A stretch of DNA of 64,000 nt, taken from NCBI GenBank assembly GCA_964586145.1, contig CAZPHH010000010.1:10878-74877 (forward strand), read 5' to 3'. Both the position numbers and the translations under genes were made by a program. Origin of the DNA: JAFGJQ01 sp964586145. GTDB lineage: Bacteria; Planctomycetota; Phycisphaerae; UBA1845. Within the stretch, counting starts at the first letter, position 1. Every line of letters starts with the position of its first letter. The notes beneath the pieces were generated by a model that had not been told where the DNA came from, did no database searches, and saw only the letters and a program-made list of their open reading frames with translations. Positions 34,141 to 43,512 of this stretch are shown piece after piece.

Positions 34141-35085
34141 ATGCCCGATCCCGCATCCTCAGCGTGCATCCGATTGGCGAATGATGCCGACCTGCCGGCG
34201 ATCTACGACCTCGCGGCCGCGGCCCTCACGCTGGACACCTTCAGTTCGGGCCTGCTGTGGGAGAAGCTCTTTGACAACCCCGCCCCCGAGCAGTTCCGCA
34301 AGCGCGTGTACGCAGCCGAGCTTGCAGGACGCATGGTCGGGTTCATGCAGTGCGTCGAGCGGCCCGCCCAGTCCAAGGGCTGGCTGGGCGTCTTCGCAGT
34401 GGAGGAATCGCATCGCCGGCGCGGCATCGCCACCGACCTCTTCGAACGGCTGCTCGCCGACTGGCGGAAAGCAGGCATCACCGAGGCGGAAGTGCTCGCC
34501 ATCCCGGGCAACTACTTCAACCCCGGGCTCGACCCCCGCTACACGCCGGCCCTGTGCTTCGTGGAAGCCAGGCGATTCGAACGATTCAAAGACTGCGTGA
34601 ACATGACGGCCTTCCTCGACAAGCGGTTCGAGACCGAGCGCGATGAGGCCCAACGGGCGGACCAGGGCATCGTCGTGCGCCGGGCCACCCGGGACGACGA
34701 CCCTCTGCTGGACGCCTTCTTCGCCGGCGATTTCGGCCCGGATTGGCGCATGGAGGCCGAACTGGCCATGCGAAACGACCCGCCCGGCCTTCACCTGGCG
34801 TTCAAGGCCGGGCAGATCATCGGGTTCAGCGGGCATTCTAGCCAGAACCGCGAATGGGGTTTCTTCGGCCCGATGGGCACCACGCCCGCCGCCCGCGGCA
34901 CGGGCATCGGCCGAATCCTGCTGCGCCGCTGCCTCAACGATCTGTTCGACGCCGGGCATCGAACCAGCGTCATCCCCTGGGTCGGGCCGATCGGATTCTA
35001 CTCCCGTTACGTCCCCTGCCGCGTGGATCGCGTGTTCTGGCGATACCGCAGGGCCGTCAGCGAGCCGTCCATGCCGGCCACGTAG
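34141..35085 (+). CDS. tandem GNAT N-acetyltransferase
   Basis: A 314-residue protein with two GNAT folds. The first (~8-155) has the acetyl-CoA loop 'GWLGVFAVEESHRRRGIATD' followed by 'LFERLLADWRKAGITEAEVL'; the second (~178-310) has 'GFFGPMGTTPAARGTGIGRI' followed by 'LLRRCLNDLFDAGHRTSVIP'. Both Q/RxxGxG/A signatures are present, so both may bind acetyl-CoA. The substrate is unknown. GGAGGAG precedes the ATG; a much longer open frame upstream is antisense to the glycosyltransferase and is not coding. Its end overlaps the convergent next gene by 79 bases. Confidence 0.85.
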   Translation: MPDPASSACIRLANDADLPAIYDLAAAALTLDTFSSGLLWEKLFDNPAPEQFRKRVYAAELAGRMVGFMQCVERPAQSKGWLGVFAVEESHRRRGIATDLFERLLADWRKAGITEAEVLAIPGNYFNPGLDPRYTPALCFVEARRFERFKDCVNMTAFLDKRFETERDEAQRADQGIVVRRATRDDDPLLDAFFAGDFGPDWRMEAELAMRNDPPGLHLAFKAGQIIGFSGHSSQNREWGFFGPMGTTPAARGTGIGRILLRRCLNDLFDAGHRTSVIPWVGPIGFYSRYVPCRVDRVFWRYRRAVSEPSMPAT

Positions 35086-37262
35086 CACACGGGCTCCTGC
35101 CCCAATCCCGGAGCCACGGTCACGGGCGCCATGACGAAGAAGCCGGGCGTGGCCTGGTATTGCCATAGCGTCCGGCCGTCCCCAGCGTCCAGCACGCTCA
35201 GCAGCCCGGTGTTGGAGCAGACGTATAGCCGCCCATCGTGTTCGGTGGGCGGAATGGGGAATCGCCCCGCCGGGATCTCTTTATCCCATATTACCTGACC
35301 GCTGCCATCGTACTTGCGGACGTGCGAGTCGGTCGTCCGGGCATAGAAATGCTGCCCGTCCGCGGCCGGAACGATGCCCGTCACCGCAGCGTCCCAGGTA
35401 GACACCAGCTTTCCGTCCGGATCGTATTTACCCAGCCGGTAGCCCCGATCGCAGACGAACAGGGCGTCCCCCACGACAATCGGGCCGCAATCCGCCGGAG
35501 CGTAGTAGCGAGCCGCCCCGCCGTCGCTGGATTTCGGCCCAAGCGACTTCCAGCGGAGCTTGCCGGTCGATTGGTCGACCGCGTAGAGGTACCCGTCCCA
35601 AGCCCCGAACACCAGAAGGTCTTTCCACACCGCCGGGAGGGATTCGATGCCGAAATCGGCCCGCTCGAACACCCAGCGCTTGCTGCCGTCCGCAAGCGAG
35701 ATCGCGTGCATCCGGCCGCCGTTATCCCCGACGAAGACCGTGTCACCTTCGATCAGCGGCCAGCCGTAAACCGGTCGCCCCGCGTCGTAGGCCCACCGCT
35801 GGCGGCCCTGGCCGTCCAGGGCGTAGACCTTCCCGTCGCCGGACCCGACCACCAAGCACTGTCCGTTCCATGCCGGCGTCCCGAGAATCTCCCCTCCGGT
35901 CTTGAACGCCCACCGCTGCCGACCGGTCGCACGGTCGGACGCCACCACGGAGCCGTCGTTTCCGGCATGAACCAGGAGGTCGCCCACAACCACCGGGGCA
36001 GCCTTGATGGCCCGCGGATCGTCCGCCTTCCAAACCACTTCCACGGCGGGCGTTTCCACGCGGAACACGCGGCTTCGTTGATCGGTGCGACCGTCCGGCA
36101 ACGTGACCTGTACCGTCAGCAGGTGCATGCCCGGGAGCAGCCCGTCCAGCGGCACGCGGCCGCCCAGGGTGACCGTGGATGCCGCTGACTCGACGAGGCG
36201 AACGGACACCGACACAGGGTTGCCATTTACCCGAACCGCCCAACTCGCCGAGTCCGGCTCCAGGCCGTTCAGGGTCAGAGCCAGGGGCAGGGTTGGACCC
36301 TCGCCCGAGAAACCATCGGACGCCGGCTGGGCAATGGCGAACAGCCGCGGTGCCGGCTCACTCGGAACCGGCTTGTTCAGCACCGTCCTCCATCCCGGCT
36401 TGCCGGCCTCATCCCCCTTGGCGCGAGGATCGCGATGGTAGTGGTACGCATAGCGGAGCCGCCCATCGTGCAGGGACACCAGGCCGTAGCCCGCGTTCTT
36501 CCCGTAGGTGGACCCGCCCATGACGCCGTCCAGCCCGCAGATGTCGCGGTGCTCGACTCCGTGTCCGTGGCCGTAGAGCAGCAGCGCCACGTTGTGGTCG
36601 CGCAGCAGATCGACCAGCGTGTCCAGCTCCACCGGGTGGGCGAGTTCCGTCACGTACGGCGGGTGATGCAGGGCGATGAAGATGGGCATCCCCCGCGACA
36701 CTCTCTCCAGTTCCGATTTCAGCCACGCCCGCGTCTTTCCGTCCAGGGACGGGACCGGCTCCTGCGGAGACGCGGAACTGAGGCAGATGAAGCGGCAGCC
36801 GTGTTGCGTGAAGGCATAGTTCTCGCCGCCGTGGCGTTTTCGCATGACGTCATACATGGCCACCCATGTATTGTCATGATTGCCGGGCATCACGTAGAGC
36901 GGGCACGGAAGATTCGCGAAGGCGTCCTCGAAAATCTGCCACGTGTCGTCGATCACGCCGTATTCCGTCAAGTCACCCGTCGCCAGGGCGAAGGCCGGCG
37001 CGGGAGCCGGCTCGGACCGCGTCGGAACATTCTGGAGCTTGCCGGCCTGCCGGCAGATCCACGCAATGGAATCCGCGCCGCGCACCGCCTCCGGCTTCCC
37101 CAGGCGGGCGAGATGCGGATTGACATGCATGTCCGAGATGTGAAGGACGGTGAAGTCCGACACCGCGGACGGGGCCTCGGCCGGCTTTGTGGCCCCCGCC
37201 ACGGAGGCGGGAAGCAGGCCCCAGATCGCCAGTACGGGGAGCATCATTCGTCGATACGGCAT
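35007..37262 (-). CDS. exported metallophosphoesterase fused to a PQQ-like propeller
   Basis: A 751-residue exported protein. After the signal peptide ('MMLPVLAIWGLLPASVAGAT') comes a calcineurin-like phosphoesterase (~35-285): 'FTVLHISDMHVNPHLARLG', 'ALATGDLTEYGVIDDTW', 'YVMPGNHDNTWVAM', 'FIALHHPPYVTELAH' and 'ALLLYGHGHGVEHRD', with the dimetal ligands. A short Ig-like linker (~310-400) leads to a seven- or eight-bladed propeller with PQQ/pyrrolo-quinoline-type blades ('GDGKVYALDGQGRQRWAYDA', 'WDGYLYAVDQSTGKLRWKSL'). The propeller probably holds the substrate or partner. It ends inside the convergent GNAT gene. Confidence 0.88.
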   Translation of the reverse strand: MPYRRMMLPVLAIWGLLPASVAGATKPAEAPSAVSDFTVLHISDMHVNPHLARLGKPEAVRGADSIAWICRQAGKLQNVPTRSEPAPAPAFALATGDLTEYGVIDDTWQIFEDAFANLPCPLYVMPGNHDNTWVAMYDVMRKRHGGENYAFTQHGCRFICLSSASPQEPVPSLDGKTRAWLKSELERVSRGMPIFIALHHPPYVTELAHPVELDTLVDLLRDHNVALLLYGHGHGVEHRDICGLDGVMGGSTYGKNAGYGLVSLHDGRLRYAYHYHRDPRAKGDEAGKPGWRTVLNKPVPSEPAPRLFAIAQPASDGFSGEGPTLPLALTLNGLEPDSASWAVRVNGNPVSVSVRLVESAASTVTLGGRVPLDGLLPGMHLLTVQVTLPDGRTDQRSRVFRVETPAVEVVWKADDPRAIKAAPVVVGDLLVHAGNDGSVVASDRATGRQRWAFKTGGEILGTPAWNGQCLVVGSGDGKVYALDGQGRQRWAYDAGRPVYGWPLIEGDTVFVGDNGGRMHAISLADGSKRWVFERADFGIESLPAVWKDLLVFGAWDGYLYAVDQSTGKLRWKSLGPKSSDGGAARYYAPADCGPIVVGDALFVCDRGYRLGKYDPDGKLVSTWDAAVTGIVPAADGQHFYARTTDSHVRKYDGSGQVIWDKEIPAGRFPIPPTEHDGRLYVCSNTGLLSVLDAGDGRTLWQYQATPGFFVMAPVTVAPGLGQEPVCYVAGMDGSLTALRYRQNTRSTRQGT

Positions 37263-37303
37263 GGTTCATCACTCCTGCGGCTGCGTTTGAGGATACCACC
37301 GGC

Positions 37304-37332
37304 TTGACACGCGCCGCGCCTTCGCGAAACAT
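37304..37332 (+). promoter_or_regulatory. possible promoter of the peptidoglycan cluster
   Basis: Consensus TTGACA (37304-37309) with a 17-base spacer to a weak AAACAT (37327-37332), about 90 bases before the first start codon. Confidence 0.35.
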
Positions 37333-37420
37333 ACGCGGGGCGCGGTCCCGGCGGCGGTCGCCCGCATTTTGATGGATTCCACGCCTCGCGTCCAATCCCT
37401 GTCGAATGACGGAGAGTGTC

Positions 37421-40285
37421 ATGATTCTGCAACGAAACCTGGGCTGGAGCCGGCTCCTCGTGGTTCTGGGCGTCACCCTGGCGGGCGGTTGCCAACCCGC
37501 CGAGCGGCCGGGGGCCCTCCCGCGGCAAAGGTCGATGGAGGAACTCCAGGCCAGCCCGCTCTACACCTTCACAGAGGAAGAGGTCGACCGGTACTTGCAG
37601 GCCCTGCCGGCCGCGGGACCCGTCCTGACCGACCGAATTCTCCACCTGGGACGCAAGAACATCGGACAGCCGTACGACATCTACCTGCTGGGTGAATTCC
37701 CCTTCGAGCTGATCGACCCGGAGCCGATCTACTGCCTCGATCGCAGCGACTGCGTGGTATTCAGCGAGCACATGTACGCCATGGGCCTGAGCCGCAACTG
37801 GTGGGAGTTTCTGGCCACACTCCAGCGAATCCGGTACCGCGACGGAAAGGTGGGGATGCTCACGCGAAACCACTACACGATCGCCGACTGGGACCGCAAC
37901 AACGCATTCCTTTTCGAGGACCTGACCCCCACACTTGGCGACGGCACGGCCTGCGTGCCCCTGACCCAGGTTTGCCGGCGGGCGAACTTCTTCGCGAAGC
38001 ACGGCATCGGCCAGGACATTCCGGACGAGCCGATTCAGGACACGTACATCCCGTCGGCAAACGTGCCCGGCATTCTCCATGAACTGAAGAACGCGGACTT
38101 CGTGAACATCATCCGCGGCAGCGAGAAGTCGCAATACGCCGGGCATACGGGATTGATCGCGCTCGGGCACGACGGGACCGTGAACTTCCTCCACTCCGCC
38201 CAGCCCGCGGTGCGCGAGCAGCCGCTGCTGGAGTATCTGCAGAAGGACCGCCGGTGCCTGGGCATCAAGATTCTGCGGCTGAGACCGGGCGCCGAGCAGA
38301 TCGTGCGGGACACACTGGCCTCGTCGCGGGACGCGACGGACGTGAGCGAGAGATCGCTGAAGGCGGCGCTGGCGGCATCGCCGTTGACGTCGACCGGGGC
38401 GCCGGACGGATACGCCGAGGATTGGGCACGGGCGATGAGAATGCAGGCCTATCAGTTGGAACACGACACGCCGGTGGACGCGGAGCTTCAGGAACAGGTG
38501 GAGGCCATCGAACGCCGGGTCGGCGAAGAGCTGGGCATCCCGGAGGCGGACCGCGCCTTCGGCGTGCTGGACCTGACCGGCCGACGTCTGGCCCTCGTCC
38601 GGCCGGACGTGACTTTCTACGGAGCCAGCGTCCCGAAAATCGCCATCGTGTTCGCCTACTTCGCCCAAAACCCGCAGGCGGCCCGGGACCTCGATCCGCA
38701 GGTGGAACGCGAGCTGCAACTGGTGATCAAGCGGTCGGACAACGATCTGGCCGCCAAGTACAGCCAACGAGTCGGGCTGGACTTCATCCGGAAGCTGCTC
38801 ACCTCGAAGGAGTACCGTCTGTACGACGAGGAACACGGGGGCGGGCTCTGGTGCGGAAAGCACTACGGTGTGGACAAACCGCGAGTCGGCGACCCGCTGA
38901 ACGACCATTCACACGGGGCCTCCGTCCGGCAATGCCTGCGATATTACCTGATGCTCGAGCAGGGCAAACTCGTGAATGCCGAGGTCTGTGCCAAAATCAA
39001 GGAGATCTTCGCGGCCCCGCACCTGGAATTCCACAACGACCGGTTCGTCGGCGGGCTGAACGGCCGCAACGTCACCATCCTGCGAAAGAGCGGCTGGTGG
39101 GAAGACTGGCACCTCGATACCGCACGCGTCGTGCATGGCAAGCACCTGTACTTCCTGGCAGGCATGGCCCGGCATCCCAAGGGTCAGGAGTATCTGGCCC
39201 AGATGGCCCGGGCCGTGGACGAAGTGATCTGCGACAAGGAGCCGAAACCCAGGCCCTTCGCACACGAACTGATCCACCACGATGCCGAAACCGGCTTCGG
39301 CCGTGCCCCGCAGGAGTTGAACCAGGCGCAATCGGTCATCACACTCGCGCCGCCGCCCGGCGGAACGGAATCTGCTTACGAATCCCCCGTCATCGGGCCG
39401 GAGCTCACGTTCAACGAGGCCCTGCCGTCGTGGAACCTCGACGTGCCCGACAACGCCACCGTGCGGGTGGAATTGCGGGTCGGACGGCAGGCGTACGACA
39501 CCTGGTCGCCCTGGCTGACCGTCGCGCAGTGGGGCCCGGAGGCCTTCCCGGACGAGCCGGTAGTCAAATCGGAACAGGGCTACATCGACAAGGACTATTT
39601 CCGATCCAAGGACTGGTTCGACCGGCTCCAGTATCGCCTGCGCGTGACGGGCGCGTCGCAGCCGGTCGGCATTCACCGCGTCGGCGTTTGCGTCAGCGAC
39701 ACCACCGGCATCCCCACCGCCCTGCCCCGCCCGAAACCGGTCCGCGAACCGCTGGAAACCGCGGCGTGGCAGCGCACCCTGCCCGTCCCCTTCCGAAGCC
39801 AGAAAACCGACGACCCGCAGATGAAGCACGGAATCTGCAGCCCCACGTCCGTCGGCATGGTCATGGAATACCGCGGCGTCAACCGGACGAATGAGACGAT
39901 CGCCCAGCGGGCATTCGACGCCCGACACCGCATCTACGGTAACTGGCCGATGAACGTGCAGGCCGCCCACACCTTCGGCGTGCCGGGATACCTGGCCCGG
40001 TTTTCCGACTGGGACGACGTTCGGGCGATGATCGCGGCGGGCAACCCGCTGGTCATCTCCATCGTGGCCGAAGAGGGCGAGCTACAAAACGCGCCCTACA
40101 AGGACACCGACGGACACCTCATCGTGATCACCGGCTTCGCCGACGCGGATCACGTGACCGTCAACGACCCCGCGGCGCGGACCGCCCGCGCGGGACAACG
40201 AATATACAGCACGAACGATCTCGAAACCGTCTGGATGCGAGCGAAAGGTGGGACCGCCTATGTATTGCTGCCGCCACAGCCGTAA
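37421..40285 (+). CDS. DUF1460 amidase-like / class-A-like SxxK / C39-like triple fusion lipoprotein
   Basis: A 954-residue lipoprotein ('LLVVLGVTLAGGC') with three enzyme modules. (1) ~45-310, DUF1460 NlpC/P60-like amidase: Cys111 in 'YCLDRSDCVVFSEHM', His151 in 'TRNHYTIADW', His242 in 'YAGHTGLIALGHD'. (2) ~365-615, a class-A beta-lactamase-like domain: SxxK Ser403-Lys406 in 'YGASVPKIAIVFAY', 'SDN' at 439-441, 'KSG' at 556-558. (3) ~780-954, a C39-type peptidase: Cys806 in 'KHGICSPTSVGMVMEY' and His899 in 'DGHLIVITGFADADHVTVND'. A beta-rich linker lies at ~645-770. All three types act on peptidoglycan-like or peptide bonds, so this looks like one periplasmic muropeptide processor. ATG 37421 has GGAGAG six bases upstream; an ATG at 37406 is the alternative. 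Confidence 0.88.
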   Translation: MILQRNLGWSRLLVVLGVTLAGGCQPAERPGALPRQRSMEELQASPLYTFTEEEVDRYLQALPAAGPVLTDRILHLGRKNIGQPYDIYLLGEFPFELIDPEPIYCLDRSDCVVFSEHMYAMGLSRNWWEFLATLQRIRYRDGKVGMLTRNHYTIADWDRNNAFLFEDLTPTLGDGTACVPLTQVCRRANFFAKHGIGQDIPDEPIQDTYIPSANVPGILHELKNADFVNIIRGSEKSQYAGHTGLIALGHDGTVNFLHSAQPAVREQPLLEYLQKDRRCLGIKILRLRPGAEQIVRDTLASSRDATDVSERSLKAALAASPLTSTGAPDGYAEDWARAMRMQAYQLEHDTPVDAELQEQVEAIERRVGEELGIPEADRAFGVLDLTGRRLALVRPDVTFYGASVPKIAIVFAYFAQNPQAARDLDPQVERELQLVIKRSDNDLAAKYSQRVGLDFIRKLLTSKEYRLYDEEHGGGLWCGKHYGVDKPRVGDPLNDHSHGASVRQCLRYYLMLEQGKLVNAEVCAKIKEIFAAPHLEFHNDRFVGGLNGRNVTILRKSGWWEDWHLDTARVVHGKHLYFLAGMARHPKGQEYLAQMARAVDEVICDKEPKPRPFAHELIHHDAETGFGRAPQELNQAQSVITLAPPPGGTESAYESPVIGPELTFNEALPSWNLDVPDNATVRVELRVGRQAYDTWSPWLTVAQWGPEAFPDEPVVKSEQGYIDKDYFRSKDWFDRLQYRLRVTGASQPVGIHRVGVCVSDTTGIPTALPRPKPVREPLETAAWQRTLPVPFRSQKTDDPQMKHGICSPTSVGMVMEYRGVNRTNETIAQRAFDARHRIYGNWPMNVQAAHTFGVPGYLARFSDWDDVRAMIAAGNPLVISIVAEEGELQNAPYKDTDGHLIVITGFADADHVTVNDPAARTARAGQRIYSTNDLETVWMRAKGGTAYVLLPPQP

Positions 40286-43200
40286 AAGCACCCTGTCAAT
40301 CCTGGGGGTCGGATTCCTGGCAGCCCTGGCCGGCGGCTGCGTCCAACCCCGGCCCACCGTTGACACCACCGGGCAGTCCCTGGCCCATGACCCGCTCGTC
40401 GACATCGCGGAATACGACCCGCGCATGGTCGTCGACGTCAAATACGCCACCGCGGACAACTTCGTCGGCGAGCCGGTGTACCCCATCGCCCGCTGCCTGC
40501 TGAGAAAATCCGCGGCGCAGCGGCTGGCCCGCGTACAGGACCGGCTGGAGGCCGACGGCTACGGTCTCAAAATCCACGACGGGTATCGGCCGCTCTCGGT
40601 CCAGAAGCGATTCTGGAAGATCATGCCGGACCCGCGGTACGTGGCCGACCCGCGCAAGGGCTCCCGGCACAACCGGGGCGCCGCGGTGGACGTGACCCTC
40701 GTCGACGCATGCGGCGGCGGCGTCGAGATGCCCACGAAGTACGACGATTTCACCGAGGCCGCCCACCGCAACTACGCCGGCGGCAACGAGACGAGCCGGC
40801 AAAACCGCGATCGGCTCGCCGCCGCCATGGAGGCGGAAGGATTCAAAGGTCTGGCGGACGAATGGTGGCACTATGACGCCCCGGGCTGGGAACAATTGCC
40901 GCTGCTGGACATCTCGCTGGCGGCGGCGCCGGTGTCCTCGGAGACGGCCATGAGTGATCTGACACGAGCCCGGGCCCTGGCGGATGAGGGGAAGTTCGCG
41001 GAGGCCGAACGCATCCTCCGCAAGCACGTGCCGGACCCGGACTGTCCGGCCATCAGCGGGTACGCCGTGGAACTGGACATCCTGCAGCGCATCCGGCGGG
41101 ATTTTCGTCTGTCGGCCGACCAGATGCTGGAGAAACTCCGCGCGAGCATCCCGGACGCGACGGCCGAGGACATGAACCGATGGCAGCAGGACGGCCTGTT
41201 GCAGCATCGCGTCATCGACGGTGAAGTCTGCTTTTTCGCGCGGGAGCCGGGCAACCTGTTCCGGATCTCCGAGGCGGCCAAGGCCCGCCGCGTGAGTCCT
41301 CCGGAAAGGGCTGGCTGGTCTTTCTCGTCCGCCGAGAATGCTGCACACGTCCTACATCTTGCGCGACAGAGCGCCGAACCGGCCGTCTACCCCGTCAAGC
41401 ACCATGTCACATACACGCTGACCGTCAACGAAAACCACCCGCGGTTGAAGCCGGGGGCCGTGGTCCGGTGCTGGCTGCCGTTTCCCCAGGAGTACCGGCA
41501 GCAGACCGACGTACGGCTGATCGCCACCGACCCGCCGGGCGGCCGGGTGGCGGAAAACGGATCGCCCCATCGCACGATCTACTTCGAGCAAACGGTGACC
41601 GACCCGTCGAAACCGCCCCGCTTCCAGTCGAAGTTCGAGTTCGTCACCGCCGCCTGGTGCCCGCATCTCGACCCGGCCAAGGTCAAACCCTACGACCGCG
41701 CGAGCGACGTGTACCGTGACTTCACGGCCGAGCGCCCGCCGCACATCGTCTTCACGCCGGAGGTCCGGCAAATTGTGGCGGAGGTCGCGGCGGGCGAACC
41801 CAACCCCCTGCTGCGCGCGCAGAAGCTCTTCCGCTGGATCGACGCCAACGTGCCCTGGTGCGCGGAGATGGAATACAGCACCATCCGCAGCATCTGCCGG
41901 AAGGGCCTCGCCGCCCGACGCGGTGACTGTGGAGTGCAGGCCCTCACGTTCATCACGCTGTGCCGGGTCGCGGGCATCCCCGCCCGCTGGCAGTCCGGAT
42001 GGGCGCCGCGACCGAACGACGTGAACATGCACGACTGGTGCGAGATCTACGTCGAACCCTGGGGCTGGCTGCCCGCCGACCCGTCCTACGGCCTCCAGAA
42101 GCACGACGATCCGGACGTGCAGACCTTCTTCTGCGGGCACATGGACCCGTACCGGATGATCGTGAACCTGGATTACGCCCAGCCGCTGTCGCCCGCCAAG
42201 ATCAGCTTCCGCAGCGAGCCGAACGACTTCCAGCGCGGTGAGATCGAGATCGACGGCCGCAACCTCTACTTCGGCGAATGGGCCTACGATTTCAACGTGC
42301 GAACCGTCCCGCAGGAGAAGAGCTGGACGGCCCTGACCGAGGCCCTGGATGCAGTCGTGCCCGACCGGCTGCTGGATGGAAACATGTCCGGCGCGGTCAT
42401 CCACGTGGGCCGGAAGGTCGGCAACGAGTACGAGGAGTGGTCCAAGGCGTACGGCTACATGCACTTCCAGCCGGAACCGGCCCCGATGCCGGAAGACGCC
42501 ATCTTTGACCTGGCCTCCATGAGCAAGCCGCTCGCCACCGGAACCGCGCTGACGATCCTCATCGACGAGGGCAAGGTCGGCCTGGACGACCCCGTGTCAA
42601 AGTACCTGCCGGAGTTCGCGGAGGGCGACAAGGCAGGTGTCACTGTACGTAACCTGATGACGCACATGTCCGGCCTGCAATCCTACGTCGGCGCCGGCGA
42701 GCAGAAGCCGATCCGGGACGAGCACGGCTTCCCCTGCCGCGACGCCATCCGCCGCTACATCCGCGAGATCAAGCCCTCGCGAAAGCCCGGTGAGGCCGTG
42801 GTGTATAGCTGCCTCAACGCGATCCTCTGCGCGGAGATCGTACGCACCGTCACCGGCATGGAGCACAGCGACTTCCTCGCAGCACGAGTGTTCAAGCCGC
42901 TCGGCATGACCGACACCGGCTTCAACCCCGCCGCCGACCTGGACCCGCGAATCGTCCCCACCACCCGAACACCGTACGGCCGCGGGCCGGGCGGCTTTCT
43001 CCGCGGCCAGGTCCACGATCCGCTGGCCGCCATGCAGGACGGCGTCTCCGGAAACGCCGGCCTGTTCAGCACAGCCGCAAACGTGGCCCGATACGCCCAG
43101 ATGCTACTCAACGACGGAGAGCTGGACGGCGTGCGAATCCTCTCCAAAGACGCGATCCACCTGCTCACCACGCCGCAGAACCCCGGCGGCGCCGACGCAA

Positions 43201-43454
43201 AGGGCAACCCGGACCCGCGCGGGCTGCTCTGGCCGTTGCACGTGCCGGAACCTGGCGCCACAGGACTGGACGGCATCCCCTTCTTCGCCCACACCGGCTA
43301 CACCGGAACGGCCATTCGCGTCTACCCCGAGCAAGGCATCTACGTCATCGTCCTGGCCAACCGCGTCCATCCGGACGACAAGGGCCAGGTGGGCGCCCTC
43401 CGCACAGCCGTGTGGCAAACAGTGGGCAATATCCTGATGGGAACGGCAGAGTAA
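40260..43454 (+). CDS. VanX-type dipeptidase / transglutaminase-like / serine hydrolase fusion lipoprotein
   Basis: A 1064-residue lipoprotein ('ILGVGFLAALAGGC') starting 26 bases inside the end of the previous gene. (1) ~50-215, D-Ala-D-Ala dipeptidase: zinc ligands His137 and Asp144 in 'SRHNRGAAVDVTLVD', Glu201 and His204 in 'DEWWHYDAPG'. (2) ~380-690, transglutaminase-like with its N-terminal beta domain: Cys557 in 'ARRGDCGVQALTFI', His591 in 'NMHDWCEIYVEPWGW', Asp607 in 'LPADPSYG'. (3) ~700-1064, class-C-beta-lactamase-type: Ser753-Lys756 in 'DLASMSKPLATG', 'FFAHTGYTGTAI' as the third motif; the usual YxN position reads Tyr-Ser-Cys. A helical insert (~230-350) joins 1 and 2. Substrates are probably stem peptides and D-Ala-D-Ala. 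Confidence 0.88.
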   Translation: MYCCRHSRKSTLSILGVGFLAALAGGCVQPRPTVDTTGQSLAHDPLVDIAEYDPRMVVDVKYATADNFVGEPVYPIARCLLRKSAAQRLARVQDRLEADGYGLKIHDGYRPLSVQKRFWKIMPDPRYVADPRKGSRHNRGAAVDVTLVDACGGGVEMPTKYDDFTEAAHRNYAGGNETSRQNRDRLAAAMEAEGFKGLADEWWHYDAPGWEQLPLLDISLAAAPVSSETAMSDLTRARALADEGKFAEAERILRKHVPDPDCPAISGYAVELDILQRIRRDFRLSADQMLEKLRASIPDATAEDMNRWQQDGLLQHRVIDGEVCFFAREPGNLFRISEAAKARRVSPPERAGWSFSSAENAAHVLHLARQSAEPAVYPVKHHVTYTLTVNENHPRLKPGAVVRCWLPFPQEYRQQTDVRLIATDPPGGRVAENGSPHRTIYFEQTVTDPSKPPRFQSKFEFVTAAWCPHLDPAKVKPYDRASDVYRDFTAERPPHIVFTPEVRQIVAEVAAGEPNPLLRAQKLFRWIDANVPWCAEMEYSTIRSICRKGLAARRGDCGVQALTFITLCRVAGIPARWQSGWAPRPNDVNMHDWCEIYVEPWGWLPADPSYGLQKHDDPDVQTFFCGHMDPYRMIVNLDYAQPLSPAKISFRSEPNDFQRGEIEIDGRNLYFGEWAYDFNVRTVPQEKSWTALTEALDAVVPDRLLDGNMSGAVIHVGRKVGNEYEEWSKAYGYMHFQPEPAPMPEDAIFDLASMSKPLATGTALTILIDEGKVGLDDPVSKYLPEFAEGDKAGVTVRNLMTHMSGLQSYVGAGEQKPIRDEHGFPCRDAIRRYIREIKPSRKPGEAVVYSCLNAILCAEIVRTVTGMEHSDFLAARVFKPLGMTDTGFNPAADLDPRIVPTTRTPYGRGPGGFLRGQVHDPLAAMQDGVSGNAGLFSTAANVARYAQMLLNDGELDGVRILSKDAIHLLTTPQNPGGADAKGNPDPRGLLWPLHVPEPGATGLDGIPFFAHTGYTGTAIRVYPEQGIYVIVLANRVHPDDKGQVGALRTAVWQTVGNILMGTAE

Positions 43455-43512
43455 CGATGAGGATCGATCACCAAACCCGCAGCCCATTCTCGCCAGGAAA
43501 GGAACGCACACC

